A DNA stretch of 49,978 nt from an uncultured Bacteroidales bacterium (GCA_902774075.1 CACYGT010000019.1:1-49978); one strand, 5' to 3'; counted from the stretch's first letter, positions 8,312-16,839 are shown. Numbers and translations: made by a program. Notes: generated by a model not told the origin, from the letters alone.

Positions 8312-9868
8312 ATTATTCAAAGCAGCACGTACTCGTGCTAAGGTTTCTTCCTTTCCGAGCACATCGGTGATGGCCCAGATATGCGGACCGCGAGCTGCAC
8401 CGACCAGACAGATACGGAAGGCGTTCATCACGATACCGACACCGTACTCCTTGTCGGCGATCCAACCCATTACGATACCGTCAAGAGTCTCTGCGTCCCA
8501 GGACGGAACACCCTCCAGAATTGCCAACAACTCCGTCATATGACGCGGCGAGTCCTCTTTCCAGCGTTTCTTAAGCGATTTCTCGTCATACTCGGTGGGT
8601 GCCACAAAGAAGAAGTTCGTCTGCTCCCAGAGTTCCGGAACGAAGTTCACACGGTCTTTGGTCAAGCCAATGACTTTGGCAACGGTTTCTTTTTCGGGAT
8701 ACCGTGATACCGGAATACCGGCATCACGAAGGTGTTCTTCAAGAACGGGCCAGAACATCTGAGCTAGTTCCTCATTACTACGCAGTTGCAGGTACTGGTG
8801 ATTGAACCATTTGCCTTTCTCGTAGTCGAACTTGGCGCCGGACTTGGATACACGATCAAGGCTGAAATCCTTGATTAGTTCATCCATCGTGTACAGCTCT
8901 TGGTCGCCGCTTCCGTGCCAGCCTAAGAGGGCGAGGAAGTTAATGACTGCTTCCGGAAGGTATCCGCTCTCGCGATATCCGCTGGATACGGTGCCGTCTT
9001 TCTGATTATGGAACTCAAGCGGGAAGACAGGGAAACCGAGACGGTCACCGTCGCGTTTGCTGAGTTTGCCGTTTCCGTCCGGCTTGAGCAACAAGGGCAG
9101 GTGTGCAAATTGCGGCATCGTATCAGCCCATCCGAACGCACGGTAGAGCAGCACGTGCAGCGGAGCAGAAGGCAACCATTCCTCACCACGGATGACATGC
9201 GAGATCTCCATCAAGTGGTCGTCCACAATATTGGCGAGGTGATAGGTAGGCAGATCGTCTGCGGACTTATAGAGCACCTTATCGTCAAGGATATTGGAGT
9301 TAATCACTACCTCCCCGCGAATGAGATCGTGCACATGCACGTCCTCGTCGGGCTCTACTTTGAAGCGTACCACATATTTCTCTCCGCCATCCACGAGGCG
9401 CTGTACTTCCTCTGCCGGCATGGTCAAGGAGTTACGCATCTGCATACGCGTACGGGCATCGTATTGGAAATTAGGAATCTCCGCGCGCTTAGCCTCTAAC
9501 TCTTCGGGCGTATCAAAAGCGATATAGGCATGCCCGCTGTCCAACAGTTGCTTCACGTACTGATGGTAGATCTCGCGGCGCTCCGACTGACGATACGGAC
9601 CGTGCTCTCCGACAGCCTCAATCTGACCGTTGCGCATGCGCAGACCTTCGTCAATACCGATACCGAGCCACTCTAAGGCTTCCAGGATATATTCCTCTGC
9701 GCCGGGCACGAAACGGGTACTGTCCGTATCTTCGATACGCAGCAACATGTCACCGCCGTGCTGACGGGCAAACAGGTAGTTATACAAGGCAGTACGTACA
9801 CCGCCGATATGCAATGCGCCGGTAGGAGAGGGCGCAAAACGAACTCTAACTCTTCTTTCCATTTTCAT
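8303..9868 (-). CDS. gltX: Glutamate--tRNA ligase
   Basis: This 521-residue class I synthetase charges tRNA-Glu with glutamate. [16 protein letters not shown] carries the HIGH signature and GKLSKRDGD is the KMSKS equivalent. The C-terminal anticodon-binding half is present and the length is normal. ATG 9868 was chosen (MKMERR); ATG 9862 (MERR) is equally possible. A TTG further upstream at 9877 is less likely because it sits in the short leader. The last codons and stop lie in a heptamer array. A tRNA-Glu gene lies about 2 kb away. Confidence 0.95.
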   Translation of the reverse strand: MKMERRVRVRFAPSPTGALHIGGVRTALYNYLFARQHGGDMLLRIEDTDSTRFVPGAEEYILEALEWLGIGIDEGLRMRNGQIEAVGEHGPYRQSERREIYHQYVKQLLDSGHAYIAFDTPEELEAKRAEIPNFQYDARTRMQMRNSLTMPAEEVQRLVDGGEKYVVRFKVEPDEDVHVHDLIRGEVVINSNILDDKVLYKSADDLPTYHLANIVDDHLMEISHVIRGEEWLPSAPLHVLLYRAFGWADTMPQFAHLPLLLKPDGNGKLSKRDGDRLGFPVFPLEFHNQKDGTVSSGYRESGYLPEAVINFLALLGWHGSGDQELYTMDELIKDFSLDRVSKSGAKFDYEKGKWFNHQYLQLRSNEELAQMFWPVLEEHLRDAGIPVSRYPEKETVAKVIGLTKDRVNFVPELWEQTNFFFVAPTEYDEKSLKKRWKEDSPRHMTELLAILEGVPSWDAETLDGIVMGWIADKEYGVGIVMNAFRICLVGAARGPHIWAITDVLGKEETLARVRAALNNIH

Positions 9869-9887
9869 TAAAAACAATTTTGCGCTG

Positions 9888-9919
9888 CAAAATTACAAAA
9901 AAAAATGCATATACACAAA
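9888..9919 (-). promoter_or_regulatory. Promoter of gltX-recQ
   Basis: Minus strand: TTTG (9916-9919), 20-bp spacer, TAATTTTG (9888-9895). Its -33 box is only 5 bp from the -33 box of the divergent ubiE promoter. Confidence 0.88.
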
Positions 9920-9924
9920 TTTTT

Positions 9925-9956
9925 TTTGCGTATGTGAATAATTTTTTGTACCTTTG
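9925..9956 (+). promoter_or_regulatory. Promoter of ubiE
   Basis: TTTG (9925-9928), 20-bp spacer, TACCTTTG (9949-9956). The ATG of ubiE begins only 8 bp beyond the box, so the mRNA should be leaderless or nearly so. Confidence 0.88.
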
Positions 9957-9964
9957 CACCCGAT

Positions 9965-10657
9965 ATGGATTCTGAGAAGCAACATATCGGTCAACTTTTC
10001 GACCGCATCGCGCCTACCTACGACGGACTTAACCATGGTCTGTCGCTCAATATCGACCGCCTTTGGCGAAAGAAGACCGTAGCAATGATGACCTCGGCGC
10101 AGCATGTGCTGGACGTAGCGATCGGCACCGCCGACCTGGCGATAGCGATGTTACGGGCCGGTAAGGCAGAGCGGGTAATAGGCCTCGATCTGTCGGAGCA
10201 GATGATGGCCATAGGAAAGGAGAAATGTACGAAAGCGGGCTTGGCGGATAAGGTGGACTTTTTCTATGGGAATGCCCAAGAGATGCCGTTTGAGGAAGCG
10301 TCGTTCGATGCCGTGACCTGCGCCTTCGGGTGCCGTAACTTCAGCGACCTCGACGCCGGCCTCAAGGAGTTCTACCGCGTGCTCAAGCCCGGCGGACAAG
10401 TGACGATCTTGGAGTTCTCTTATCCTACAGGGCGCTACATACGCGCGCTGTACGATTTTTATTTCTCGCGCGTGTTACCTTTTATCGGGCGCGTGGTAAG
10501 CAAAGACAAGACGGCGTACACCTATCTCAACAAGAGCGTCAAGTCATTCTGTTGGGGCGAGGCTTTTGCCCAACACCTGCACGACGCGGGCTTCAAAGAG
10601 GAGCATTTCATACCCCTTACCTTCGGAATAGCAACTATTTATATAGCAAACAAATGA
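9965..10657 (+). CDS. ubiE: Demethylmenaquinone methyltransferase
   Basis: This 230-residue SAM-dependent methyltransferase of the UbiE/MenG family performs the last step of menaquinone synthesis. It begins with the family signature QLFDRIAPTYDGLNHGLSLN, has the SAM-binding motif VLDVAIGTADLA near residues 41-52 and the second signature FGCRNFSDLDAGLKEFYRVLKPGG. The ATG at 9965 fits the family N-terminus and leaves almost no 5' UTR. Its stop overlaps the start of the next gene (ATGA at 10654-10657), which implies translational coupling. Menaquinone fits the anaerobic respiration of Bacteroidales. Confidence 0.94.
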   Translation: MDSEKQHIGQLFDRIAPTYDGLNHGLSLNIDRLWRKKTVAMMTSAQHVLDVAIGTADLAIAMLRAGKAERVIGLDLSEQMMAIGKEKCTKAGLADKVDFFYGNAQEMPFEEASFDAVTCAFGCRNFSDLDAGLKEFYRVLKPGGQVTILEFSYPTGRYIRALYDFYFSRVLPFIGRVVSKDKTAYTYLNKSVKSFCWGEAFAQHLHDAGFKEEHFIPLTFGIATIYIANK

Positions 10658-10959
10658 TCAAACACATCATCTTATGGAAGCTTCGCTCGGACTTGAGCGC
10701 AGCTGAGAAACGCGAGAAAGCACAAGCCATCAAGCAAGGCTTAGAGGGACTCAAAGGCCAAGTGCCTGGTCTGGTGGATATCCACGTGCAGATAGACGGC
10801 CGTCTGGAGAGCAGTAATGTCGATATCATGCTGGATAGCACGCTGGAGTCGGAAGAGGCGCTGAAGGGATATGCTGTGCATCCGGCCCACCTGGCGGTTG
10901 CGAATGGGGTGGTAAGGCCGAACACCGAACTGCGTTCGTGTCTGGATTATGAATGTTAA
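10654..10959 (+). CDS. Dabb (stress-responsive A/B barrel) domain protein
   Basis: This 101-residue protein begins MIKHIILWKLRSDLSAAEK and has the Dabb domain pattern: an N-terminal beta strand, a helix with many Lys/Glu, VDIMLDSTLESEEALKGYAVHPAH, and a final strand. These are small dimeric ferredoxin-like barrels, some of which are plant or bacterial polyketide or stress proteins; the bacterial role is unclear. ATG 10654 overlaps the ubiE stop by 4 bp, which fixes the start. A longer reading from 10552 would lie inside ubiE. Confidence 0.88.
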   Translation: MIKHIILWKLRSDLSAAEKREKAQAIKQGLEGLKGQVPGLVDIHVQIDGRLESSNVDIMLDSTLESEEALKGYAVHPAHLAVANGVVRPNTELRSCLDYEC

Positions 10960-10970
10960 TACACACTCCC

Positions 10971-11645
10971 ATGAGAACACGACGAATTCTTTTGGCGGCA
11001 ATGGTACTGATCCTTGCCCTGCCTGCTTTCGCAGCTCGCCCGCAGCGCCGTGCGGTCGTTGTGGATACGATCTGTAATGCCCCCCTCAAGCAGATGTTAT
11101 TAGTTACGGACAGTTTCTGCTACCAGTTCCAGGCTTGCCCGGACTCCTTGTTCCTATGGGCCTATCTGGGCATGGACGATGGGGAAGAGAAAGAGGTCAA
11201 AAAGACCAAAGAGAGCCGCAATGCGATACAGCTGAAGTACAAAGACCGCGTCTATGACCGCCAACTCAAGACCGGCGATGTGGCGCTGGATATCTACGTG
11301 TTAGGCGTACGGTGGTGGAAAGATCAACATCTGGGCTCCAAATACGTCCTTACGCGTCCCGTCAAAGCACACTATCCCCTTACGGCGCATATGACGGCGA
11401 CCTATTCGGGCTCAATCCTCGAGGGCGGCGATTTCATTATGCGTATGGAACCTATCTCGCCCACCCAGACGAAGATCCACTATGAGTTTGTGATCACGTT
11501 CGGTAAAGTGCTCTCGGCTTTTATCTCCGACAAGACCTGGCAGAATGCTATCGAGTGGCGGTTCGAGGAGATCCTCCAAAACTTGATCGAATGTGCCGAA
11601 ACAGGTACGGTTGTGCGCAAAGAAAAGGCCCCAAAGAAGAACTAA
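10971..11645 (+). CDS. Secreted protein of unknown function
   Basis: The 224-residue protein has a clear signal peptide (MRTRRILLAAMVLILALPAFA, cleavage near residue 21). I do not recognise the family. The mature part has aromatic-rich segments (VRWWKDQHLGSKYVLTRP) and a C-terminal basic tail ending KKN. The central part, with repeated MRMEP and THIHYEF-like strands, suggests a beta-rich fold. ATG 10971 gives the best signal peptide; ATG 10953 would overlap the Dabb stop. It is the last gene of the ubiE unit. Confidence 0.75.
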   Translation: MRTRRILLAAMVLILALPAFAARPQRRAVVVDTICNAPLKQMLLVTDSFCYQFQACPDSLFLWAYLGMDDGEEKEVKKTKESRNAIQLKYKDRVYDRQLKTGDVALDIYVLGVRWWKDQHLGSKYVLTRPVKAHYPLTAHMTATYSGSILEGGDFIMRMEPISPTQTKIHYEFVITFGKVLSAFISDKTWQNAIEWRFEEILQNLIECAETGTVVRKEKAPKKN

Positions 11646-11649
11646 TTCA

Positions 11650-11678
11650 AAAAAAACGCACCTAAATTGCATTTTTTT
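11650..11678 (+). terminator. Probable terminator of the ubiE unit
   Basis: A run of A followed by GCA pairs with TGC and seven T (stem about 9-10 bp with one C/A mismatch, 7-nt loop at 11661-11667). It lies a few bases after the stop at 11645. Confidence 0.5.
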
Positions 11679-11687
11679 GCAAAATTA

Positions 11688-11719
11688 TTTGCGTATATGA
11701 AAAAAAAGCAGTACTTTTG
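11688..11719 (+). promoter_or_regulatory. Promoter of tRNA-Glu
   Basis: TTTG (11688-11691), 20-bp spacer, TACTTTTG (11712-11719). It differs from the rplM promoter at one position over about 34 bp. Confidence 0.9.
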
Positions 11720-11747
11720 CACCCGCTTTTGAAAAACAAAGCTCCTC

Positions 11748-11820
11748 GGTGCTATCGTCTAGTGGCCTAGGACAACGGCCTCTCACGCCGTAAACCCCGG
11801 TTCGAGTCCGGGTAGCACTA
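11748..11820 (+). tRNA. tRNA-Glu (anticodon CUC)
   Basis: The 73-nt gene folds into a full cloverleaf. The acceptor GGTGCTA pairs with TAGCACT with a G-U first pair, as I recall for Bacteroides tRNA-Glu. The anticodon stem is ACGGC/GCCGT around loop CTCTCAC (anticodon CTC). The T arm is CCCGG/CCGGG with loop TTCGAGT. The discriminator is A and CCA is not encoded. It has its own promoter and is followed by a hairpin terminator at 11835-11870. Confidence 0.95.
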
Positions 11821-11834
11821 CAAAAAAATGCAGA

Positions 11835-11870
11835 AAAATGACGTATACACTTGTGTATGTCATTTTTTTT
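11835..11870 (+). terminator. tRNA-Glu terminator overlapping the next promoter
   Basis: The 5' arm AAAATGAC plus ATACAC pairs with GTGTAT plus GTCATTTT (14 bp with a 2-nt bulge), then a long T-run. The 3' arm contains the -33 box and spacer of the promoter for the EF-G paralogue. Confidence 0.8.
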
Positions 11871-11881
11871 TTGTAATTTTG
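11851..11881 (+). promoter_or_regulatory. Promoter of the EF-G paralogue
   Basis: TTG (11851-11853), 20-bp spacer made of the terminator 3' arm and T-run, TAATTTTG (11874-11881). The resulting leader is about 55 nt. Confidence 0.85.
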
Positions 11882-11942
11882 CCCCGATTTTGCTACATTG
11901 AGTTTGCAAATAGAATAAATAACATTAAATACTAATACATTT

Positions 11943-14099
11943 ATGGCTAAAGTTTATCAAGCAAATGAGATCAAGAACGTTGCCATGTTGGGCGGTTCTG
12001 GCTCAGGTAAAACGACTCTGATGGAGTCGATGTTGTTCGAGTGCGGGGTGATTAAACGCCGCGGTTCGATTGAGGCTCAATCGACTGTGTGCGACTATTT
12101 CCCGGTTGAGAAAGAGTATGGCTATTCGGTGTTCAGCACGGTATGTAACATCGAGTTTGAGAACAAAAAACTCAATATCATTGACTGCGCAGGTTCTGAT
12201 GACTTCTGCGGCGGTACGGTAGCGGCCCTTCAGATGTGCGGTTCAGCACTTATCGTGCTCAGCGCTAACGGTGGTGTGGAGGTAGGTACCCAGAATAACT
12301 TCCGCCTCGTAGAGAAAGCTCACAAACCGCTGGCATTTGTTATTAACAAATGTGATCATGAGAATGCCGATTTCGAGCGCACGTTCAACCAGCTCAAAGA
12401 GAACTTTGGCAATAAGTGTACGTTGATCCAATTCCCGGTGAACGCCGGTGCAGGCTTCAATGCCGTGATCGATGTGCTGAAGGGCAAAATGCTCGTTTGG
12501 AAACCCGAAGGCGGTGCTCCTGAACTCAAGGACATCCCGGCTGAGTACGCAGATAAAGTAGAAGAAATGCGTTCGCAACTCTCTGAGGCAGCTGCTGAGG
12601 CAGACGAGACCCTTTTGGATAAGTTCCTGGGCGAAGGCTTGACCGACGAAGAGATCATGCAGGGCCTCAAGGGCGTTTATGCCGATGGTTCGATGTATCC
12701 TGTTCTCTGCTGCTCGGGTCTCAAAGATATGGGCGTTCGTCGTTTGATGGACTTCCTCAATGGTATGGCGCCGAGTCCTGCTAACTTCAGTTATCCGACA
12801 GTGGACGGCAAGAAGATCACCCCGGACGCTTCTGCGCCGACCAGCGTTTATGTCTTCAAGACTTCGGTGGAACCGCACATCGGTGAGGTCAACTACTTCC
12901 GCGTAATGCAGGGTACGATCCATAACGGTGATGATCTGGAGAACATGGAGCGCGGATCCAAAGAGCGTATCTCGCAGCTCTATCAGGTAGCCGGTTCGAT
13001 CCGTGTTCCGGTTGATGAACTGGCTGCAGGCGATATCGGTGCTACTGTGAAACTGAAAGATACCCGTACGGGTAACACCCTGAATACCAAGGGCTGTGAT
13101 CTGCAGTACGCTCCGATCCAGTATCCGCAGCCGCGCTATCGTCGTGCTATCAAGCCGGTAACTGAGTCTGACGCCGAGAAACTCGCTGCTCTCCTCACCC
13201 GTATGCACGAGGAAGACCCGACATGGATCGTAGAGCAATCCAAGGAACTCCGTCAGATGATCGTTTCCGGTCAAGGCGAGTTCCACCTCCGCACCCTCAA
13301 ATGGCGTCTGGAGAACAACGATAAGATGCCGATCGAGTTCCTCGAACCGAAGATCCCGTATCGTGAGACGATCACCAAGGCTGCGCGTGCTGACTACCGT
13401 CATAAGAAACAGTCCGGAGGTGCCGGTCAGTTCGGTGAGGTACACCTCATCGTTGAGCCGTACGAGGAAGGACAACCGGTTAAGGAGACCTATAAGTTTG
13501 GTAACCAGGAGTATAAGATCTCCGTCAAGGACCAACAAGAGATCAACCTCGAGTGGGGTGGTAAACTCATCATCATCAACTCCATCGTCGGCGGTGCGAT
13601 CGACGCACGCTTCATCCCGGCTATCGTCAAGGGTATCATGGATCGTATGGAGCAAGGACCGTTGACCGGTTCGTATGCGCGTGACGTACGCGTGATCATC
13701 TATGATGGTAAGATGCACCCGGTTGACTCGAACGAAATCTCCTTCCGTCTCGCAGGACGTAACGCGTTTGCTCAGGCCTTCAAAGAGGCGAACCCGAAAG
13801 TACTCGAACCGGTTTATGACCTCGAGGTATTCGTTCCGTCGGAGATCATGGGTGATGTCATGTCTGATATCAACGGTCGTCGCGGTATGGTGATGGGTAT
13901 GGAGACTGAAAAGAGCTTCACCCGCCTCAAAGCACAAGTGCCTTTGAAAGAGCTGGCTTCGTATTCGACGACGCTTTCGTCCCTCACCGGTGGTCGTGCT
14001 ACCTTCACGATGGCGTTCAACAGCTACCAGCTTGTTCCGGCTGATGTACAGGAGAAACTGCTGGCTGCATACGCCGCTTCGCAGACCGAGGAAGAGTAA
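11943..14099 (+). CDS. EF-G paralogue with degenerate GTPase motifs
   Basis: The 718-residue protein has the full EF-G domain order (G, II, III, IV, V), ending in the FTMAFNSYQLVPADVQEKLL region. The G domain departs from canonical EF-G. G1 is GGSGSGKTT (residues 17-25) instead of AHIDAGKTT. The switch I core ERGITI is replaced by KEYGYS near 58-63. The switch II DTPGH is DCAGS (81-85), so the catalytic histidine is absent. G4 NKCD (135-138) is kept. A Bacteroides EF-G paralogue, EF-G2, has been reported to support translation without GTP hydrolysis and to matter in gut colonisation; this gene is probably its counterpart. It has its own promoter and is not in a str operon. Confidence 0.88.
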   Translation: MAKVYQANEIKNVAMLGGSGSGKTTLMESMLFECGVIKRRGSIEAQSTVCDYFPVEKEYGYSVFSTVCNIEFENKKLNIIDCAGSDDFCGGTVAALQMCGSALIVLSANGGVEVGTQNNFRLVEKAHKPLAFVINKCDHENADFERTFNQLKENFGNKCTLIQFPVNAGAGFNAVIDVLKGKMLVWKPEGGAPELKDIPAEYADKVEEMRSQLSEAAAEADETLLDKFLGEGLTDEEIMQGLKGVYADGSMYPVLCCSGLKDMGVRRLMDFLNGMAPSPANFSYPTVDGKKITPDASAPTSVYVFKTSVEPHIGEVNYFRVMQGTIHNGDDLENMERGSKERISQLYQVAGSIRVPVDELAAGDIGATVKLKDTRTGNTLNTKGCDLQYAPIQYPQPRYRRAIKPVTESDAEKLAALLTRMHEEDPTWIVEQSKELRQMIVSGQGEFHLRTLKWRLENNDKMPIEFLEPKIPYRETITKAARADYRHKKQSGGAGQFGEVHLIVEPYEEGQPVKETYKFGNQEYKISVKDQQEINLEWGGKLIIINSIVGGAIDARFIPAIVKGIMDRMEQGPLTGSYARDVRVIIYDGKMHPVDSNEISFRLAGRNAFAQAFKEANPKVLEPVYDLEVFVPSEIMGDVMSDINGRRGMVMGMETEKSFTRLKAQVPLKELASYSTTLSSLTGGRATFTMAFNSYQLVPADVQEKLLAAYAASQTEEE

Positions 14100-14126
14100 A
14101 AATTGCAAATTACCTATTTTTAGGTA

Positions 14127-14157
14127 TTGCGTGATTGAATAAAAAGCAGTACCTTTG
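14127..14157 (+). promoter_or_regulatory. Promoter of the TonB-dependent receptor
   Basis: TTG (14127-14129), 20-bp spacer with GTGATT and ending AAAAAGCAG, TACCTTTG (14150-14157). A small hairpin TACCTA/TAGGTA (14111-14126) lies just upstream and may end the EF-G transcript weakly. Confidence 0.82.
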
Positions 14158-14174
14158 CACCCGAATTTGAAAGA

Positions 14175-16238
14175 ATGACGATGCAAAGGTATTGTTTTAT
14201 ATCCTTATTTATAGTGATGTGCGCATGTGTGTGTGCGCAAGAGGTCAGTGATTTCCAGATTGAAGAGGTCACAGTTGTGCAACGCAAGAAAGGCAAGGTC
14301 AAGAGTCGTACGGAGGCTTTCGACACCGAGCGTATCAACGGCGAAGAACTCTGCCGCGCCGCGTGTTGTAACCTCTCCGAGGCGTTCGAAACGAATGCCT
14401 CGGTCGATGTCGCCTATTCCGATGCCGCTACCGGCGCCAAACAGATTCGTCTCTTGGGCCTAAGCGGCACGTATGTGCAGTTGATCCAAGAGAACACACC
14501 GGCCGTACGAGGTCTGGCGCAGAACTTCGGCCTCGAGTATATCCCCGGACCCTGGATGCAGTCTATTCAGGTCAGCAAAGGTACCTCTTCCGTCATCAAC
14601 GGCTACGAGGCAACCTCCGGACAGATCAATGTGGAACTCCTCAAGCCGCAGTTACAGAATCCGCTTTCCATCAACCTTATGTTCAATTCCGAACTGATGG
14701 CGGAGGCGAATCTCATGGGCGGTTGGCAAATTCCTCTCAAAGAGCACGAGCATCATCACGCCGAAGGCGAACACTGCCACCACGAATCGCTGTACACCGG
14801 TATATTAGCCCATTATGGTGGTAGTTATATGGCGATGGACGGCAATCATGACTCGTTTGCAGATATGCCCAAAGTACAGAACGCGAACCTTGCGAATCGC
14901 TGGTTCTACAAGCACGGTAATTACACGTTCCAAGCCTTCGTTCGCGGACTATATGATCGTCGTAGGGGCGGACAATTGGCGGACACGATAGCTAACCCTT
15001 ACCTCATCAACCTCAACACATGGCGTGTGGACGGATATATCAAGAACGGATATGTCTATGACGAAGAGTCGGGAAGCAGTGTGGCGGTCATCCTGGCGGC
15101 CAACCATCATTCGCTCAATAACAAGTACGGAGAGCGGGAGTGGGTGGCATCCCAGACCAATGCCTACCTCAATGCCATGTGGCAGGGTAATTTCGAAGGC
15201 ATCGGCGAGGTCGACAATGACCATCGTCTGACCGCTGGTCTCTCCGTCAATTTCGACCGCTATCTGGAGTCATTAACCATTAGCCATTCACCATTAGACC
15301 TTAACCGCTATGAGGTCGTGCCCGGTATCTTTGCCGAATACAACCTCAAGTATGACGATATGCTGAGTCTGGTAGCAGGCGTACGTGCGGACTATAGCAC
15401 CAAGTACGGTTTCTTCTTCACCCCGCGAATGAATATCCGCTATACGCCGTTTGAGTGGTGGACGCTGCGCGGAAGTGTGGGTATGGGATACCGTAGCCCG
15501 AACGCGATAGCGGACAATGCGAACATACTGCCGTCTAGCCGTGCAATCCTCTTGACGCCTTACGTCAAGCAGGAACAAGCCGTCAATGCCGGTCTCTCGA
15601 CGACCTTTGATATTCCGCTGGGTTCCAAGAACTTACAACTCTCGCTGGAGTATTACTACACCCATTTCCTCAACTCCCTCATCGTCGATATGGACAAGAG
15701 TTCGCAGGCGGTGTATATCTACAACCAGACAGATGTGGATGGTGCTAAATCGTTCGCGCATTGTGCACAGATAGAGGCGTCGATAGAGGTGCTCAGAGGC
15801 TGGACCTGGACGGCGGCTTTCCGCTATACGGACGTCGAACAAACGACCTTCAATGCGGCTGTCAATGCTTATCAACTGCGTCCGAAAGCGCTCTCTAACC
15901 GCTTCAAAGGGATCATCTCGACGAGTTATCAGACACCGCTTAAGAAATGGCAGTTTGACGTCACAGCTCAGTTTAACGGCGTAGGACGTATGCCGGACGG
16001 CTTTGAGCAACCTTTCACTTGGTATCCGCAACTCATGGCGCAGGTCACCAAGTATTTCCGTTCCTGCAGCCTCTATGTCGGAGCAGAGAACATGACCAAT
16101 TTCCGGCAAGATCCGTCTATCGTGGATAGTTTCCACCCGTACGGTCCGGACTTCGATGCGTCCATGGTGGTCGGCCCTACGACGGGTTGGAAAGTGTATG
16201 TAGGGTTCAGGTATGACTTAGAAAAAAAGGAGGATTAA
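14175..16238 (+). CDS. TonB-dependent outer membrane receptor with His-rich loop
   Basis: The 687-residue protein has a signal peptide ending CACVCA near residue 21, a plug domain (ASVDVAYSDAATGAKQIRLL and QSIQVSKGTSSVINGYEATSG) and a ~500-residue beta-barrel ending in an aromatic residue pattern (VYVGFRYDLEKKED). Residues about 190-205 form a cluster of ten His/Glu-rich positions (HEHHHAEGEHCHHE), which suggests binding of zinc, copper or nickel. There is no SusD partner, so metal uptake is more likely than glycan uptake (inference). The first ATG at 14175 is used; 14181 is an alternative. A heptamer array encodes residues near 366-375. The last codons form one arm of a bidirectional terminator. 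Confidence 0.88.
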   Translation: MTMQRYCFISLFIVMCACVCAQEVSDFQIEEVTVVQRKKGKVKSRTEAFDTERINGEELCRAACCNLSEAFETNASVDVAYSDAATGAKQIRLLGLSGTYVQLIQENTPAVRGLAQNFGLEYIPGPWMQSIQVSKGTSSVINGYEATSGQINVELLKPQLQNPLSINLMFNSELMAEANLMGGWQIPLKEHEHHHAEGEHCHHESLYTGILAHYGGSYMAMDGNHDSFADMPKVQNANLANRWFYKHGNYTFQAFVRGLYDRRRGGQLADTIANPYLINLNTWRVDGYIKNGYVYDEESGSSVAVILAANHHSLNNKYGEREWVASQTNAYLNAMWQGNFEGIGEVDNDHRLTAGLSVNFDRYLESLTISHSPLDLNRYEVVPGIFAEYNLKYDDMLSLVAGVRADYSTKYGFFFTPRMNIRYTPFEWWTLRGSVGMGYRSPNAIADNANILPSSRAILLTPYVKQEQAVNAGLSTTFDIPLGSKNLQLSLEYYYTHFLNSLIVDMDKSSQAVYIYNQTDVDGAKSFAHCAQIEASIEVLRGWTWTAAFRYTDVEQTTFNAAVNAYQLRPKALSNRFKGIISTSYQTPLKKWQFDVTAQFNGVGRMPDGFEQPFTWYPQLMAQVTKYFRSCSLYVGAENMTNFRQDPSIVDSFHPYGPDFDASMVVGPTTGWKVYVGFRYDLEKKED
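15271..15298. repeat. Heptamer array inside the TonB receptor gene
   Basis: Four exact-register units: CATTAAC, CATTAGC, CATTCAC, CATTAGA. They encode the segment SLTISHSPLD in an extracellular or strand region of the barrel. Confidence 0.8.
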
Positions 16239-16249
16239 CCTCCTTTTTT
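16223..16249. terminator. Bidirectional terminator holding both stop codons
   Basis: A perfect 11-bp stem (six A plus GGAGG pairing with CCTCC plus six T) closes a 5-nt loop, ATTAA at 16234-16238. The TAA of the receptor gene and the TAA of queH both lie in or at this loop. Each strand has a T-run after the stem. Confidence 0.9.
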
Positions 16250-16831
16250 CATGCTGTACTCGCACCCGCAATAGGTCTGATTATAAAAACCGTATTCCTT
16301 GAGTAAGACATTTCTGCGCTCTTGCAAGCCGTCTTTCCGCCAGTTCTGCGCCCAGAATCTGACTTCTGAATACTGAATACTGACAGCTTCTGCTGCCGCT
16401 TTGCCGGCAGCGTTAATCTGCTCCAGGCTCTTCCATCGCGACGAAGCGAGGGTTGTGGCGAAATAGGGTATTCCCAACTCCTGCGCTTTCTTGGCAGTCG
16501 CTATCAGGCGATGGTAAAAACACAGCTCGCAGCGCTTACCGCGTTCCGGCTCGTTCTCTAACCCGCACACCGCTTCCTGCCAGGTCTCGTGGTTATAGTC
16601 TTCATCTATCCATGGGATGCCAAGACTCTCCGCATGTCGCTTCGACTCGTTCTTACGGATCTCATATTCCTCGAGGGGGTAGATATTGGGGTTATAGTAA
16701 TAGATGACGGGCTCTATCCCGTGCGCCATCAGCCACTCCACGATCGCGCTCGAGCACGGCGCACAGCACGCATGCAGCAACACCCGCGTACACCCTTCCG
16801 GCACTATGATAGCACTCTGTTTACTCATCAT
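16235..16831 (-). CDS. queH: Epoxyqueuosine reductase QueH
   Basis: This 198-residue QueH (DUF208) enzyme reduces epoxyqueuosine to queuosine in tRNA and is the non-homologous alternative to QueG. The N-terminal HACCAPCSS cysteine motif, PNIYPLEEYEIRK, the central CELCFYHRL pair and the C-terminal YCGCEYS cysteines give the set of metal/cluster ligands of the family. ATG 16831 or 16828 follows the promoter at 16840-16871 by a few bases; a longer ORF to 16954 lies upstream of the promoter. A heptamer array codes for residues near VSIQYSEVRFW. It is convergent with the TonB receptor and overlaps it by 4 bp. Confidence 0.92.
   Translation of the reverse strand: MMSKQSAIIVPEGCTRVLLHACCAPCSSAIVEWLMAHGIEPVIYYYNPNIYPLEEYEIRKNESKRHAESLGIPWIDEDYNHETWQEAVCGLENEPERGKRCELCFYHRLIATAKKAQELGIPYFATTLASSRWKSLEQINAAGKAAAEAVSIQYSEVRFWAQNWRKDGLQERRNVLLKEYGFYNQTYCGCEYSMKKGG
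16356..16383. repeat. Heptamer array inside queH
   Basis: Four exact-register units: AATCTGA, CTTCTGA, then ATACTGA twice. Reverse-complemented they read as TCAGTAT-type words; the 47890 array has related CTGAATA words. Confidence 0.8.
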
Positions 16832-16839
16832 TGACGGCG

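Noticed and set aside
12243-14186. 647-codon open frame antisense to the EF-G paralogue
   Set aside because: It mirrors the strongly biased codons of the EF-G gene, has no promoter or family motif, and its sequence is typical of a shadow frame.
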